This document shows positions 51,229-62,689 of a DNA stretch of 64,000 bases, one piece after another. The notes beneath the pieces were generated by a model, which saw only the letters and a list, made by a program, of their open reading frames with translations, was not told the DNA's origin and did no database searches. The stretch is from Chromobotia macracanthus. Taxonomy: Eukaryota; Chordata; Actinopteri; Cypriniformes; Botiidae. Numbering within the stretch: position 1 is the stretch's first letter; the number at the start of each line of letters is the position of its first letter. Made by a program: the position numbers and the translations under genes. The stretch is taken from the NCBI GenBank assembly GCA_036877525.1, contig JAZGTH010000014.1, positions 3,422,501-3,486,500 of the forward strand. The letters run 5' to 3'.

Positions 51229-51344
51229 GCCTCAGTATTTTAAGATTATAGAGGAGTGTGTGTTTCAAATCGTTCTCTGTAGTGGCACACATCCTAACTT
51301 CACCTACTGCAGGCGACTGGATGTGGACTTCTGTCACCTGTTAG
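51229..51344 (+). pseudogene. diaph3: Formin relic exon: PQYFKIIEECV (dimerisation region)
   Basis: After acceptor 'ttttgtctccag' it reads PQYFKIIEECVFQIVLCSGT, then HPNFTYCRRLDVDFCHLL. DIAPH3 has QQYFKLIDECVSQIVLHRDG and DPDFTYRKRLDLDLTQFV. The whole exon is open, but carries several changes to Cys or Phe at conserved sites. The expected donor at 51345 reads 'gagtat'. A cryptic 'gtatgt' starts at 51347 and would change the phase. Confidence 0.95.
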
Positions 51345-51416
51345 GAGTATGTGTGTTTTTATACATAAGTTTGTGCATTTATTTGTTCCAAACTGAAATG
51401 GTTAATCTCTCATCAT

Positions 51417-51458
51417 CTTGAGGGCAGCATACAGAGGGCCTCTGAGTTAGCTCCGATG
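51417..51458 (+). pseudogene. diaph3: Formin relic exon fragment: coiled coil (RASEL)
   Basis: Reads LEGSIQRASELAPM, in line with LEEFEEKASELYKK of DIAPH3, and lies exactly between the preceding and following relics. It is followed by 'gcaagt', which could be a GC donor or a mutated GT donor. The 5' part and acceptor are not recognisable. Short, so supported mainly by position. Confidence 0.6.
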
Positions 51459-52189
51459 GCAAGTGTTCTTTATTTTCTGTCCCTCCCCCTGTTTTCCATT
51501 TCTGTCTTTTCACTGAGGATTTGCTAATAAAGAGTGCAGCCTTTGAAAACCATTCTCAACAGCACCATTTAGCTTTTCTTTAAGGCAAGATTACTGGAAA
51601 TCGTTCAAACAGCCATTTGTAATTAACAGTATTCTGAAAAAAAAATGCGCCTGTATCGATTGTTTAAAGCGCTCCTTATAATCGTGGGCTGAAATGTTTG
51701 TAGCGGAGGGCACCGGATCTTTACATGCCAAACCACAGCTCTTTAACTCTCTTTGGTTCATTTAGAAAAACAGGCCAAACCATTCTGTTTTGTTTACATT
51801 CATAAAATGGCAGAAACGATCAGTACAAAATGTGTTCGAATGATATGGTAGACAGGGCCCAAAACCAGAATGATTATACAGAACCTTTTTTAATAAACCA
51901 GATTAATCAGTTCCAATCAAAATCTATACTGTAGTTTCACACACCCCCACCAAAGAGAATTTCATTCTCCTTGTCCTTATAGCAAAGTAATTGAATTCAT
52001 TCTGTTTTGTATGTTTCCTTGTAGTATAATTATCTTTCATCTCATTAGTGTGTAATTAGTGTTCAGTACATCATTCTGAAAGAGGCACACTGTCGAACTG
52101 TGTATGAGCATCAACTGATTATCCTGTTTTTTTTTTACTCTGTGTTTTCTATGTATCCTCTCTGCTGATGATGTGCTTTTGCCCTCCAG

Positions 52190-52279
52190 TTTGTGGACGG
52201 CTTCCTGGAAAGAAAGGAAGCTCAAGCACAACTGCTGAGGACAGAATAGAAGCTCACTGACCTGGAGCCTGAACTTTAG
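52190..52279 (+). pseudogene. diaph3: Formin relic exon: coiled coil (EAQAQL), two stops
   Basis: After 'ttgccctccag' it reads FVDGFLERKEAQAQLLRTE, TAG (52247-52249), KLTDLEPEL, TAG (52277-52279). The family reads FEKEFTDHQETQAELQKKEAKINELQAEL. The spacing is exact, so each residue aligns without gaps. No consensus donor is visible at the end. Confidence 0.88.
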
Positions 52280-52946
52280 GCCTGTGGTTTTCATTCTCTT
52301 CGTTTGGACACTTCTGTCACTGTTTTGAACACTGTCAGAACATTCTGTGAGTGCTGGTCTGCGGAGAATCTTTTGTTTTTTTTCTTCTTACTATTTCTGT
52401 TTAATTCTCTCTTTTTTCTAAAAAAATGTTTCATTCTCTGTCTTTCTCGCATCTTGGTTTGGACAGCTGTTGGTTTAGATGCACACAGCGGACAGTAGCA
52501 CATCTGTCTAATCTATTCTTTAGCTGTGTGTTTATTTAAGTAATATGAGATTTGTTACATGCGTCCCCAGGTTTACTGTGATAATGAGGAACAGGGTTGC
52601 CCCACAACCTCACGTTTATGCCAACATTACACTGATTGCCTGTGTGCCAAGTGAACTTGACTGGCCAGGCTGAAGAAGGATATCCCCAGCTGCCCTCGCT
52701 CAGTCATGCAGTACATGCACAAAGATGTTTGTTGATTTATTTTACCACTGGTTTACCGCTTTAGATTTTCCTCTGATAGAGGCTGGCATTGAGCTGTCCT
52801 CATATCTAGTTCACCCTGAACAGCCGCTACAAAAACAGCATGCTGCCCCAAAGCCCCAATCGTAGCCGCTTTTATCCAGTCAGTATAGAGTCAGGAATAA
52901 TTTTAGATGAATTTTTGTATTTTTTATTGCTTTTTTGAGTTGATAC
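52280..52946. other. Relic intron, nothing further recognised
   Basis: Poly-T-rich patch near 52370-52430. No exon or known repeat seen before the SINE. Confidence 0.5.
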
Positions 52947-53182
52947 ACGTGGCCTAATGGTTAGAGTCTGACTTGTAAACCAAAAGTCGCAAGTTTTCAC
53001 AGGTTTGATTCCCACAGCTGGAAGGAAACGACTGTGGTGCCCTTGGGAAAGACACCTTTCCCCATTTGCTCCCCGGGCGCTGCAATGATAGTTGCCCGCT
53101 GCTCCGGGTGTGTGTTCACTTCTCACTGGATGGGTTAAATGCAGAGGTCACATTTCAAGTATGGGTTACCATATATTGGCAA
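52947..53182 (+). mobile_element. tRNA-derived SINE, V-SINE type
   Basis: The head 'gtggcctaatggttagagtc' (A box) is followed by 'cacaggtttgattcccacag' (B box). The conserved core is 'ggtgcccttgggaaagacac' and 'tgctccccgggcgctgcaat', and the 3' part is 'ggatgggttaaatgcagagg' and 'agtatgggttaccatatatt'. This is the complete layout of the fish V-SINE-like family and a near full-length copy. Confidence 0.85.
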
Positions 53183-54324
53183 ATACATGCTGGAGCTTTT
53201 CTCAGAACTAACATTTTCCTGTTATCAACTGGTTTTAAGGGGACTTTATGGATTAATGACATCTTTCTCGCTCTTCCTTACCTTCAGACTCTCTCTTATC
53301 TTCTGGACCCCACTCTGCTGTTCTGTCTTCAGACAGAACTCCTTTGTTTTACAGGTCCTTGTGGATCTCCAAACCTCTCACATTGACATGACAAATATGG
53401 GGCATCAGCTGAACGGTTTGTTTGATCAATCGCTTTTCAGCTCACCGGGTCAGCATCAATAGAGCGGATCAATTGTTAAATAATGGTGGCCGATGAGCGA
53501 AGTGAAAGTTTGGAGTGCAGGCAGTTACGCTGATCCATCTCTGCGGGGTGCGATCGTTTGTAGCGTTGCAAAGCGTAATCACCCAGTCAATTCTCCACAT
53601 ATACAGGAGCGTCAGTCACGCTGACTCTTAGCTTGTGAATTATCTGCAGGCCAGCATGCACACAGTTTGAATTAGTGCATCTTTCTTCCATAAATCTCGT
53701 TATTGCAGCTGTTTGCCGTTCGTGAGTGGATATGCTAGAGTTGTGTATCGAGCTTGTTTTCTCTTGCTGTTTGATGGAGGTTTTATGTAGAGGTTTTGTG
53801 CAGGGGAACGTTTATGGTCTTTAAATCTTTTACATTTACATAACTGCCTACATAAGTCTAGACAGACAAGTCTGTATGTGTCTGAAGGTATATCTATAAC
53901 TTTACACCTCGTAGACTGTAGACTTCAACTTTTTATGTTATATCACAATAGAACAGAGCCGTGAAGTTACAGGGACTCCCTCTGGAGTAAAGTGGATTTT
54001 AGTAGCTTGCTCAGTGACACAGTAGAGATGGCTAGGGATGAATAATTTCATTTCTCTGTTTTACCTAGTTATTTCATTTTTAGAGTATTTGGCTTCCTAC
54101 ACAGCTTATTCTCACAGCTTGTGAATTTAGCTATTTTGTTGTAAGAAAGCTTAAAATTGTTTTTATATAGATTTGCTTCAACATTTCTAAAAATGAACCT
54201 CAATTGTTTTTAAACAGATTATATTCCCATCGCTTTGATTACACTCACATGCTATTGTTTACACATTCATGTGCCAGTGTCATGTTGTAATCACAGTTCT
54301 GGGCAGTACTAGTGGTCTTACCTT
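53183..54324. other. Relic intron, nothing further recognised
   Basis: Between the SINE and the FH1 relic. No exon recognised. Confidence 0.5.
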
Positions 54325-54468
54325 CAGCAGTCTAGCCAGGCCTCGTCTTCAACCTCCTCATTTTCATTTCTTCTCGCCCCACCTCCTCCACCCCCTGTGC
54401 CTGGGGCTTCAGTTCCTCCACCGCCCCTCCCAGCTGTGCCTTTGTGCCCGTGATGCCTCCACCTCCAG
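54325..54468 (+). pseudogene. diaph3: Formin relic exon: FH1 proline-rich segment
   Basis: In the frame through 54376 it reads SFSFLLAPPPPPPVPGASVP and then PPPLPAVPLCP before TGA (54451-54453). An MPPPP run continues in another frame. FH1 segments are Pro-rich profilin-binding linkers between the coiled coil and FH2, which is exactly this position. It is shorter than functional FH1 regions. The 5' boundary is a guess at 'accttcagcag'. Proline tracts alone are weak evidence, so the call depends on context. Confidence 0.78.
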
Positions 54469-56018
54469 ATCTGGCTCAATATCTGTAGTCTTTAATTGAT
54501 TAATTGTTTGTTTAATTAATCAACAACTGATTAATGACCATTTTGATGAGATATTTCCTTCAGTGTATTCTACAACAACCATCAAATCCTTTCTGTTTTC
54601 TGTTTTCTCACAGAAACGAGGAGCACAGAACCTCAAGTTTTTTGTTTGCTAGCTACTATTTCAGTTTTACATAAGTGTGATTTACTGTCACCGAATGTTT
54701 CATGGATTAATGACCTAAACCTATGTCTGTACAGTCTGACAAGCGACAACCGTCTGTAACAATTGTACATTGTGCACCTGGCTTAAGCCAGTGTTTAATA
54801 ACAGGTATAGTATAAAGAATAACAGTGGAAGTTTGAATGAACCATCTGCATTTGCCATCTCTATTTGTCTGTCCACTATCCGTCTGTGTCTGTTCATTTA
54901 TTTTTATTCGAATACCAGCAGCAACTTTTTCTTTTCACTTTCACTCACTCCAAACTCCAATGGGGCCAAAAATCGTTTTGGCACTGAAACATGGTGGCAG
55001 CAGCAGAAACAGACAGATGTTTCTGAAGTAACTGTCAAGAAAACTTCCGCTTTTTTGTGCTGTTTTGCTGCCAACCATCATTAACAAAAACAAAAAAAAC
55101 TTGCTCGATCCCTTTCCACCGTGACAGATCGCACTCTATCGTAAGACCACCCTCTCTGGTTTCTCAGCAGATGTTGCCTTGCGCTCTTTATTGGGTGGTA
55201 TTAGTCTATAACATTATGGTTAATATTTAATCCTGTCCTGCCACCATCATACAGATGTTTTAAAGAATTCACCATATGCTTCGTCTCATCTAAAACCTGT
55301 TTGTAATTATCCGTTATGCGGATACAAAGAGGCTCTTGTGAGTTTTTTTAACAGCTGTTTTAGATGCCAGCACCATACAATATTCACATCTCCTGACCTA
55401 AGACTTTTATCATTCATTAACAAGAGATTTCACAGCTTAGCAAACTAAAGTCGAGACAACTGGTGCATCATGGGAAACATGCCACTCTGTGCCTGTTGGA
55501 TGAGCTGGCGGTTGGACTGAACACACTAATTCATGTTCACATAATCACACACACGGTCTGAAACAGCGGTTAATAAATGAAACCATGTAGCCCCTCTTCA
55601 GGCTCACGTCCAGCACATTCTCCATTCGTTTGATTTTGATTTCTTTGAACGTGTCCTTGTGAAGGAGATTTGAGGAGCTGTTATTGGCGCAGGTATTTGG
55701 CAGGAGTGTGAGTGCCGTTCATTATCGCAGTCAGTCTCATTGATTACCCTTTCAGTCTTTATCCCAACCCCTTTATCTCAACAAGACGACTCCATTAAAC
55801 TGATCATACAGTACCACAATGCTCTGCTCTCACACCACTTTCCTTTCAAACCTTTAAATAACATCTTAGTATGCTCATAAGAAAGTGTAGCTTTAACTGT
55901 ACAATGTATCTTAGAACGTGGAGCCACAAGTATTAACAACATGATAAATTGTCAGTATAAATTAAGTATCTGTTGTTATTTATACAAAGATAATGTTTAA
56001 CATGTAGTGAATATACAG
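54469..56018. other. Relic intron, nothing recognised
   Basis: Open frames at 54770-55084 (+) were compared with the FH1-FH2 linker of formins and do not match. No repeat recognised. Confidence 0.5.
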
Positions 56019-56182
56019 TGTTCCTGTAGCTCAGCTGGTAGAGCATTGAGTTAGCAGCACAAAAGCTGTGGGTTCAATTCTCTGCGAACGCCTGCACTGA
56101 TAACAAGAAAAAATGTATAATCCTTGAATGTACTGTAAGTCGCTTTGGATAAAAGCATCTGCCAGATGCTTTAATGTAATGA
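56019..56182 (+). mobile_element. tRNA-derived SINE, best-preserved copy
   Basis: Has a clear A box 'tagctcagctgg' (56027-56038), 'agcattgagttagcagcac' and B box 'ggttcaattc' (56071-56080). The body is 'actgataacaagaaaaaatg' and the tail 'gtaagtcgctttggataaaa' plus 'gcatctgcc'. Inserted in a relic intron 0.5 kb before the FH2 exon. Confidence 0.92.
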
Positions 56183-56682
56183 ATATATGTAGATTTCTTT
56201 ATTACATATGCCATGTAGAGAGGTTTTGTGAAGTGCTCTCTTTCTGTCTGTTTAAATTCCTTTTCACTCTCTCTTGCTCTGATTCTTTTCACTAGTGATG
56301 ATAATCAGCTGGTTGTCACTCAGCTGTGCGTCACTGTAGCTTCAGTGCTAATGTGCCTGCCTGTGTGTGGTCTGTGTATGGTGTGTTTGACTACAGAACT
56401 CGCCTCTGCATCTCTGTTTTTGACATAAGACTAAGAATGAGCTTTTCAGGACTGCATTCAGCTGTCACACACACGACACATCAGAAAACAAAATCAAAAA
56501 CACAAGATGAATATTTGAATAGGCGTCCTCTTTACTTTTTCATAAGCTGTCTTACAGTATAGTGGATGTGCCTCATGTTGCCTAGCAACTCCAGCATTCC
56601 GACCTCCCACGAGGTGTCACGATGATGTCAGGCCAGATTTGTCTTCGTGTGTCTTTCTGTTTGTGTGTGGATCTCATCCCAG

Positions 56683-56767
56683 GAGATGTCCGAGATCTGT
56701 TTTTGGGTCATTACCAATGAGGATCGTTACGAGAACGAGGAGCTGCTCGAGAGAACTTTTAAAAAAA
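56683..56767 (+). pseudogene. diaph3: Formin relic exon: first FH2 exon (EMSEICFWV)
   Basis: After 'tctcatcccag' it reads EMSEICFWVITNEDRYENEE, then LLERTFKK. DIAPH3 has EMTENCFWIKVNENKYENVD then LLCKLENTF. The Trp-containing CFW motif opens the FH2 lasso/linker region. The donor is 'gttagt' after 'aaaaaaa'. If unspliced, the frame stops at TAG 56770-56772. The real exon may begin further upstream, where the RRLNW motif is not recognisable. Confidence 0.92.
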
Positions 56768-56772
56768 GTTAG

Positions 56773-57418
56773 TCAATGTTTTGAGAATATTCCCTGTTAT
56801 CTGGGAATGGCCTGGAAAACTAATTATGATCTTTTTTTTGCCAATGTTGGCAGTATTTTCTTCAGCTGTTCAGATGTGCTTTTGGGAAGGTGTTTGCTGG
56901 TGTGTGTGGGTATTTGTGTGTAGTTTTTTTTTTTATTCTGTTTTCTGTCCTTGGATTGCAGAGCTGTTTATTTTACCAACACAAAATACAATCTCTAATG
57001 CTAAAATATGACAGGAAAGGACTGCTTGAATTTTTCCACTTTTTGTTGTCATTTTCCAGCTCAGTATTTCAGGTGTAATAGTGAACATCTTTATATTTGG
57101 AAACTTTTTTATCAGGGAATCAACTTTGAAAAGGTTTTACCTTTATCAGCCTGACTCTTTTTATGGGCAGTAAACTATGTTGGCTTTAAACGCTGACTTG
57201 CAGATTGATGTCACAAATTATTTTATTTTGGATATTTCCTGCAGCACTTAAACAGCAGGGTGTTGCCTGCTGCTAGTACTGCGGGGTGTCTGCTCTTCAA
57301 CCCACACACAGGCCCATTAAACAGAATGAGTTAGAAACATCAGAGATTAGTTTCGCACCTGGAACAAGGTTTTGGATTTAGTCATTTAAACACTGTAACA
57401 GGCACAAGATAATTAAGA

Positions 57419-57423
<5 letters not shown>
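56773..57423. other. No further FH2 exon recognised
   Basis: The FLDSKIAQNLSIFL exon that should follow was searched for. Only a doubtful resemblance near 56945-56985 was seen ('attgcagagctgtttatttt'). Confidence 0.45.

Positions 57424-57465
<42 letters not shown>
57424..57465. repeat. (TC)n microsatellite
   Basis: Uninterrupted TC run of about 21 units. Confidence 0.95.
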
Positions 57466-57468
<3 letters not shown>

Positions 57469-58580
57469 GATTTATTCACATTAATCTTGTGGTGAATTGT
57501 TCAGGCGTGTAACTTTTTTTTTCAGTTATTCATATCGGTATTGTGTACCTGTCGCTACTCAGAGCTGTATGCAGATATCTTTCTTTCTCGCTCGCACACA
57601 CTCTCTCTGTCTCATGCAGTGCCCACAGGGACGATGTTATGTGACCGATCCCTGAATTATGCACACAGTTTAAGATGTCTGGCTTCAATAGTGCAAATGG
57701 TGAAAGCTTGTTTTACAAGGTTGTCAAATTTTTAAAATTATAATGTGTGCGAAGCAGCATATGTTACATGCCTGTGAATCAGACTTCAGTTATAAAAACA
57801 TGCATCAGCCTAGACTCTCAGGTAAACAGAGTTCATCTCCCTCATTCCTATTTCCTCCTCTTCTTGTTCTTCAGTTATTTTACCCATTAGTTTTCTTTCC
57901 TTTCTTGTGAACTTTGGTTTAAGAGTTTGTGAAAAACTTTTTAATGAGTTTGTTTCAAACTCAACTGAATGCATTTGAGTTTTTTTATTGTAAGGGAAGC
58001 CTTTGAACTAAGCATGTCTTTTGAATTGGTTTAGCGCTGTTTTGTTACACTCCCACCGAGATGACCAAAGAAAATGTACGTGCACATAGAGCTGCAGCCA
58101 AAACATTCAAATCACCACCTTCAATAATACTGTGTATTTCAAGACGTTTACTTGTAGACTTCAGATTGTCTGCTGTAAGCAGGGATCCTGTTTTTTAAGC
58201 ATATTCCATAGATTTTGTGAAATTAAAGGTTTTAAGTCAGTTTGTTTACTTATTTGTCTGTAGCCTTATTGATAAGATGGGTTTCCATCCATATATTCCT
58301 TAGAAATGGGTCTGGTGGAAGATTTAAGTCTTTTGATTATACAGGCTTCCTGAAAGGAGCCATTCACTGAAAATCATTTAGTTTTTGAACAGTCTGTGGT
58401 CTGGGTGATTTGGAATCTGTCAATGAGAAATGTAGATGTCATCAATGACTGACAGGACATCACCCTTTTCAGCTGTCTGTATGAATCAGGGCTTGACTTT
58501 TTTTGTTCTGAGATGTTCTTTACAATCATTTTTCATACAGCAGTAGAACTGATGAAAGTTAAAATGATGTTTTCTGAATA
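57466..58580. other. Non-coding stretch, nothing recognised
   Basis: No exon or named repeat seen. A short CT-rich patch lies near 57598-57610. Confidence 0.5.
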
Positions 58581-58676
58581 CCATTGTGTTAGCAGCACGA
58601 AGGTGATCAAATATGTATGTTGAATGCACTGTAAGTCGCTTAGGATTAAAGCCTCTGCCAAATGCATAAATGTAAA
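58581..58676 (+). mobile_element. tRNA-derived SINE, internally deleted
   Basis: 'cattgtgttagcagcacgaa' (tRNA arm) runs almost directly into 'gaatgcactgtaagtcgctt' and 'gcctctgccaaatgcataaa'. The B box and body are largely missing. Confidence 0.75.
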
Positions 58677-60490
58677 CTTCTGTTTCCAATACGCATGTCC
58701 ATTTTCTACTTTGCACAAGTTTGACACATTTTGCCTTAACAGAAAGATTTAAGATCTCTGCCCAGGTACTTTAAAGGGGCATTACAGACTGGCTCTGTGT
58801 GTTAACCTGAAGCAGGATTTAAAACTGTCAGTCAAACACTCTTCAGTCCTTAAGAAATGAAGACAACCTGTCAGATTCCACTTCACCGAAAGCGTTGTGT
58901 TCCCTGATGTGATTACAGAATGCATGACAGCCAGAATCCAGATTTCCTCTTAAAGAACCGAGCGCTCCGTGTTGCAGGTCACCCAGGAGCCCATCCGAGC
59001 TCTTTCACATCCCACTCACAGATGGACTCCTCACTGTCTCCTCATCAAGTGTCTTTGGGAGCTGCCGTGAGTGCTTTTGTATTTGTTTCACTTATTTATT
59101 TCCTTTCTTAAAGAAGAGAAGTTCATGGTTTGGAATCCTCCAAGCTCCTTTGTCATGTCAGGACGGCATCCATACCAGCAGCGTATGCCTCCTCACTCAC
59201 CGCTCTTCATCCCGTCTCACAAAGTGCACCGACATCTGGAGCCCAGTTAAACATTAAACAGAAGAATTGAGACTTCCACTCGCTGAAATATTCATCTTTA
59301 CCACTGCTGTTCGTTGTTCTTCACCATGATCAACATCTGCCCCTGAACCGACTGCAGTGATTGAACCAAAGCCTGATGTTACAGTTTAAAATCCGTCTGT
59401 GTTCTGTTATTTTGCCTCATCCTCCCCTTGACAAAGCAGCACATGCAGGAAACAATCACCAGCAGTGGATTATTAGAGGCGGTTTTCCCTGCCCCTGAAT
59501 TTTATCCCTCCATCACCATAATGTAAGCCTTTGCTGGACCATTGAGTGATTGCTGGAATTAAACCCACAGAAAAACATGGCCCTCAATCTGCAGACCTGA
59601 AGCTCGAATCTGCGGTTCCACACAAGTTGCTGAGATTGTCCAGCAGTTACAAAGCTTCTTGTTTCTCATTGGTGTTGGCAGTTTAAGTCAGTGTTGGGGT
59701 CCAAAACACATTAGTAAGAACTTCATGAAAGAATCCACATTGTGGAGAATTTGAGAAGGGATTTGGATAATGCTTTAATTGCTTACTCTGTTCTGTGCTT
59801 ACAATGTTGTCTTCACACATGCACACACAAAAACATGAGGATTTGATTTCTGTTTGTCAGTAATTTCTGATATTTTTCTCTTTTTTTATGGAATCAGAAA
59901 TTTCCCAGATTCCTTGAATATTCTTATGTACTTGTAATCTTCAGGTTAAAAACATCTTGTACAGTCCAATAGGAACATCTATTGAAATCAAGATGAAAAA
60001 TGACTCGTGGGTTCCTAATGTCAGAAACACACATTATGTTTGGTTGTTTTTAAAAAAAACATTCCTTCCATTGCTTTTCTATAATCAAATGAAAACAAGG
60101 CACTGAAAAAAATTATTGTGGAATATTATATGTCAGTGTTGCATTATACCCCACTACTGTGTCATAAAATAGCGAAAAAACTTTGATCCAGCACACAGAA
60201 ACATTTGATATAAAAGATAAATAAATACAAACACTAGCACTATTATTTACAATGCTGAAAATGCTGTTATTCAGAAAGCCAAATGAGCAGTGTGGTGAAC
60301 TTTTTCATTATAAATCTGAAACTTTTCTATTTCATTTTTTCTTCTTTTTTGAGGCCTCGGTTTTCTCCTTGTCCCAGAAATAATAACAGGAGAAAAGGAG
60401 TGTTTTCTTTTAACAAAAATAGTGTTTTTTTTTTTTTTTTTAAGTATTTTTAACGATGTGTTTTCAGCTTTTTAATGGCTTTTTTGTCAG
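58677..60490. other. Mostly non-coding, with an exon-like patch
   Basis: 58920-59255 is less AT-rich and contains open, splice-bounded segments (see findings) that could not be assigned. The rest to 60490 shows no gene. A poly-T run lies at 60424-60442. Confidence 0.4.
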
Positions 60491-60520
60491 GATGTTGTGA
60501 TCCTGAATCTTCCAGCCAAG
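60491..60520 (+). other. Exon-like 30-nt segment, unassigned
   Basis: Bounded by a strong acceptor context 'ggcttttttgtcag' and a perfect donor 'gtgagt', and open in phase 0 as DVVILNLPAK. No family was recognised. Such a short segment may be chance. Confidence 0.25.
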
Positions 60521-62689
60521 GTGAGTGTGCCCCTCTTGTTAGATGGCTTCTGCCTCATTGTCTTAAATGAGTGAGGCAGCAGGTGTTGAGACTGTTTGCT
60601 ATGTGTGAATTTGTGTGTGTGTCATCTGTCTCACCTGGTGTGTGTGCGTTTGAGAGAGTGTGAGTACGCGTTGTAGCCTCTGCGAGTAGATAACATCTGC
60701 AGAGGCCAAATCTTTTCTCCATCCACCCCTGCAGATGTGGCACCATCCCCCGGGAGCAGGTGCTGAGGCTGTGTTGCTGTGACGATTGGCTGGTGGGATG
60801 TCCCAGGAGGCTGCTTCTTTGGTGATACTGTTGTCCTAATAACATCCTACGGAAACTGTCAGACTGTAACCTAAAACTAAACCACCAGAAGGTGTGAAGT
60901 GATGTTCAGTGTTGTGTAATACGACCCCTTGGTTCACGTTGCCAAATTACTGTGGATGAAATAGAGTGAAATGGATCCAGCTTGTGGGTTTATATCGCTG
61001 GCCTAGAAACTTTACTGGGTTCTGTTGTACGAAGATAATAGAGTTGATGGGAGAGTCGAGGCTATAAACAATAATATATTGTGGACTGAAAGTCCTTTAT
61101 GGAACGATCCTAAATATGATTTCTTGCAGGATAGATGCATCGTATTCTGCATGTTCTCTCTTTCCCTCAGGTCACTATGAGGAACTTTGTGTAGGTGAGG
61201 ATATGGTACATGTATATTTGTGTCAAGGCCTTGTTTTGTTAGTTTTATTGCCAGAAATAAATTGAATCCTGGCAGTTTTGGAAGGGACAATACAACATTC
61301 AGCATTTTTGAACTCGTAATAATTAACAGAGTACAGTAATAACCATAGAAATGTTTGGCTTAAACATGCCATGACTGTAAAAAAAAGCATTAACGGTTTA
61401 ACTTATGAAGTGTTCGCTGTTGTTGACCGTAGTAATAATTTCGACCTCTGAGAGAACTGTTGATAGAAGTGCTGTGTTTTGTTCATGCTTGTTAGGCTGT
61501 TGTTTTGAACAACATGAGAGTAACAGTGCAGATGAAGAGAAAGCTCAGATGAGCTGTTATTGGCCATAATGAGTAGCATCACTGCATTGGCAATTCATCA
61601 TTTACTTTAGTTCTGTACACACTGTGCAGATTGAATGTAACTGCCTTTAAGTTAATTCGGTTTTAGAATGCTGATGTCACTCTGGTAAATAACTGTGTGT
61701 GTACAGAATAGGGCTAGACAGTCTGGAAGGAGTGACACCTGCTGTACGTGTTTAGCCGCAGTACGTATGTGGCCACAGACAAATATGTGATGCGTGTGCA
61801 GAACAGTATAAGATAGAAGCCTTTACTTTATCACACTTGTCCAGCGCTCCAGATTAAGCATATCTGCAGTCATTTAATTATTGAATTATCAAATACTTCA
61901 GTTCATTCATCATCACTTCATTTTCACTGCGGAGAAAAAGAAACATGTGGTTTAGGGTTATCCGTCCCTTCATCTCTGTAATGTGAATTAGAATCAAAGC
62001 TGTTGTGTCATTTCCTCTTCAGATATAAAGCTTGGCACACCAAACATGGCGAGTTGAGAGTGTTACTGTGTGAGAGAGATAAACATGGAGTTAACACACA
62101 AATGCACACGGCACTTGCGCTGCTCACACCCTGGATTCTGATGTTTAACAATCCCTAAAGCCCAGCTGAAATAAACTATTGTAACTGGCAGTGAAAGGAA
62201 CAAATAACTCTGAGCTTGTGCTGAGTTTGCATGGCTTTTTCAGAGCTCCAGTTACCCTGGCCACCTCACAACCACCCAGATAGAGATTATGGGATGTGGA
62301 GGAAGAATTGAGGATTGGGGAAGAGAGCCTGCAGATTTGCACACTAAGTCACACACACTTCCATTGAAAAGGATTTTGTAAGCACAAGCTCACAGAAAAA
62401 GAATATTTTGATAGATTGTTGAATGAATGGCTGTATGACATCAGCATTTCTGCCAATTTAAATAGCAAAAAGCAGGGACTCGGTCTCTTTCTTTCTCTCT
62501 TTCTGTCTCTCTTACTCTCTCTGTAGTTTGTAAATTAGACTGAGGCATTAGATGTGGATTTATGTGTATATTTACTTGTTTGCACAAATAGAAGAGAGAT
62601 GCTTACATATGTTTGTGTCTGAAAACAGTATAGATCCAAACATATAGAAGTGCATGCACACATTTATCTATCATTCCATAGAGTTCTAT
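60521..62689. other. Non-coding stretch, no gene recognised
   Basis: Minus-strand open frames at 60555-60845 and 61012-61305 show no domain. CT-rich patch at 62487-62524. Confidence 0.5.

Larger units (their letters stand above)
37123..56772 (+). pseudogene. diaph3: Unprocessed diaphanous-formin pseudogene (DIAPH3-like)
   Basis: Twelve collinear exon relics spanning about 20 kb reproduce the order of a diaphanous-related formin: FH3 armadillo repeats, dimerisation/coiled-coil segment, proline-rich FH1 and the start of FH2. Functional family members are cytosolic Rho effectors that nucleate and elongate actin filaments. Residue patterns favour DIAPH3 over DIAPH1 and DIAPH2: for example LDFRLHIRHEFM, QHKVIQCLK, LGLRDHSVQLQ and EMSEICFWV. 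Introns and most splice sites persist, so it is not a retrocopy. At least five in-frame stops, four frameshifts, a dead donor and no convincing downstream FH2 exon show that it cannot encode a formin. It may be a lost ohnolog after fish genome duplication, but the window cannot prove which duplication. A heavily mis-assembled live gene is much less likely, given substitutions spread through every exon. Confidence 0.92.

Noticed and set aside
56019..56092. Possible functional tRNA gene (clear A and B boxes)
   Set aside because: No matching acceptor stem, and it continues into the SINE body and tail shared with four other copies. It is a SINE head.
56940..56990. Possible second FH2 exon (IAQNLSIFL-like)
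   Set aside because: The WIAELFILPT frame shares too few residues, and the implied intron would be under 200 bp. Left as unproven.
61172..61196. Possible FH2 fragment (HYEEL near VPYEEI)
   Set aside because: Only a few residues, with no extension on either side.
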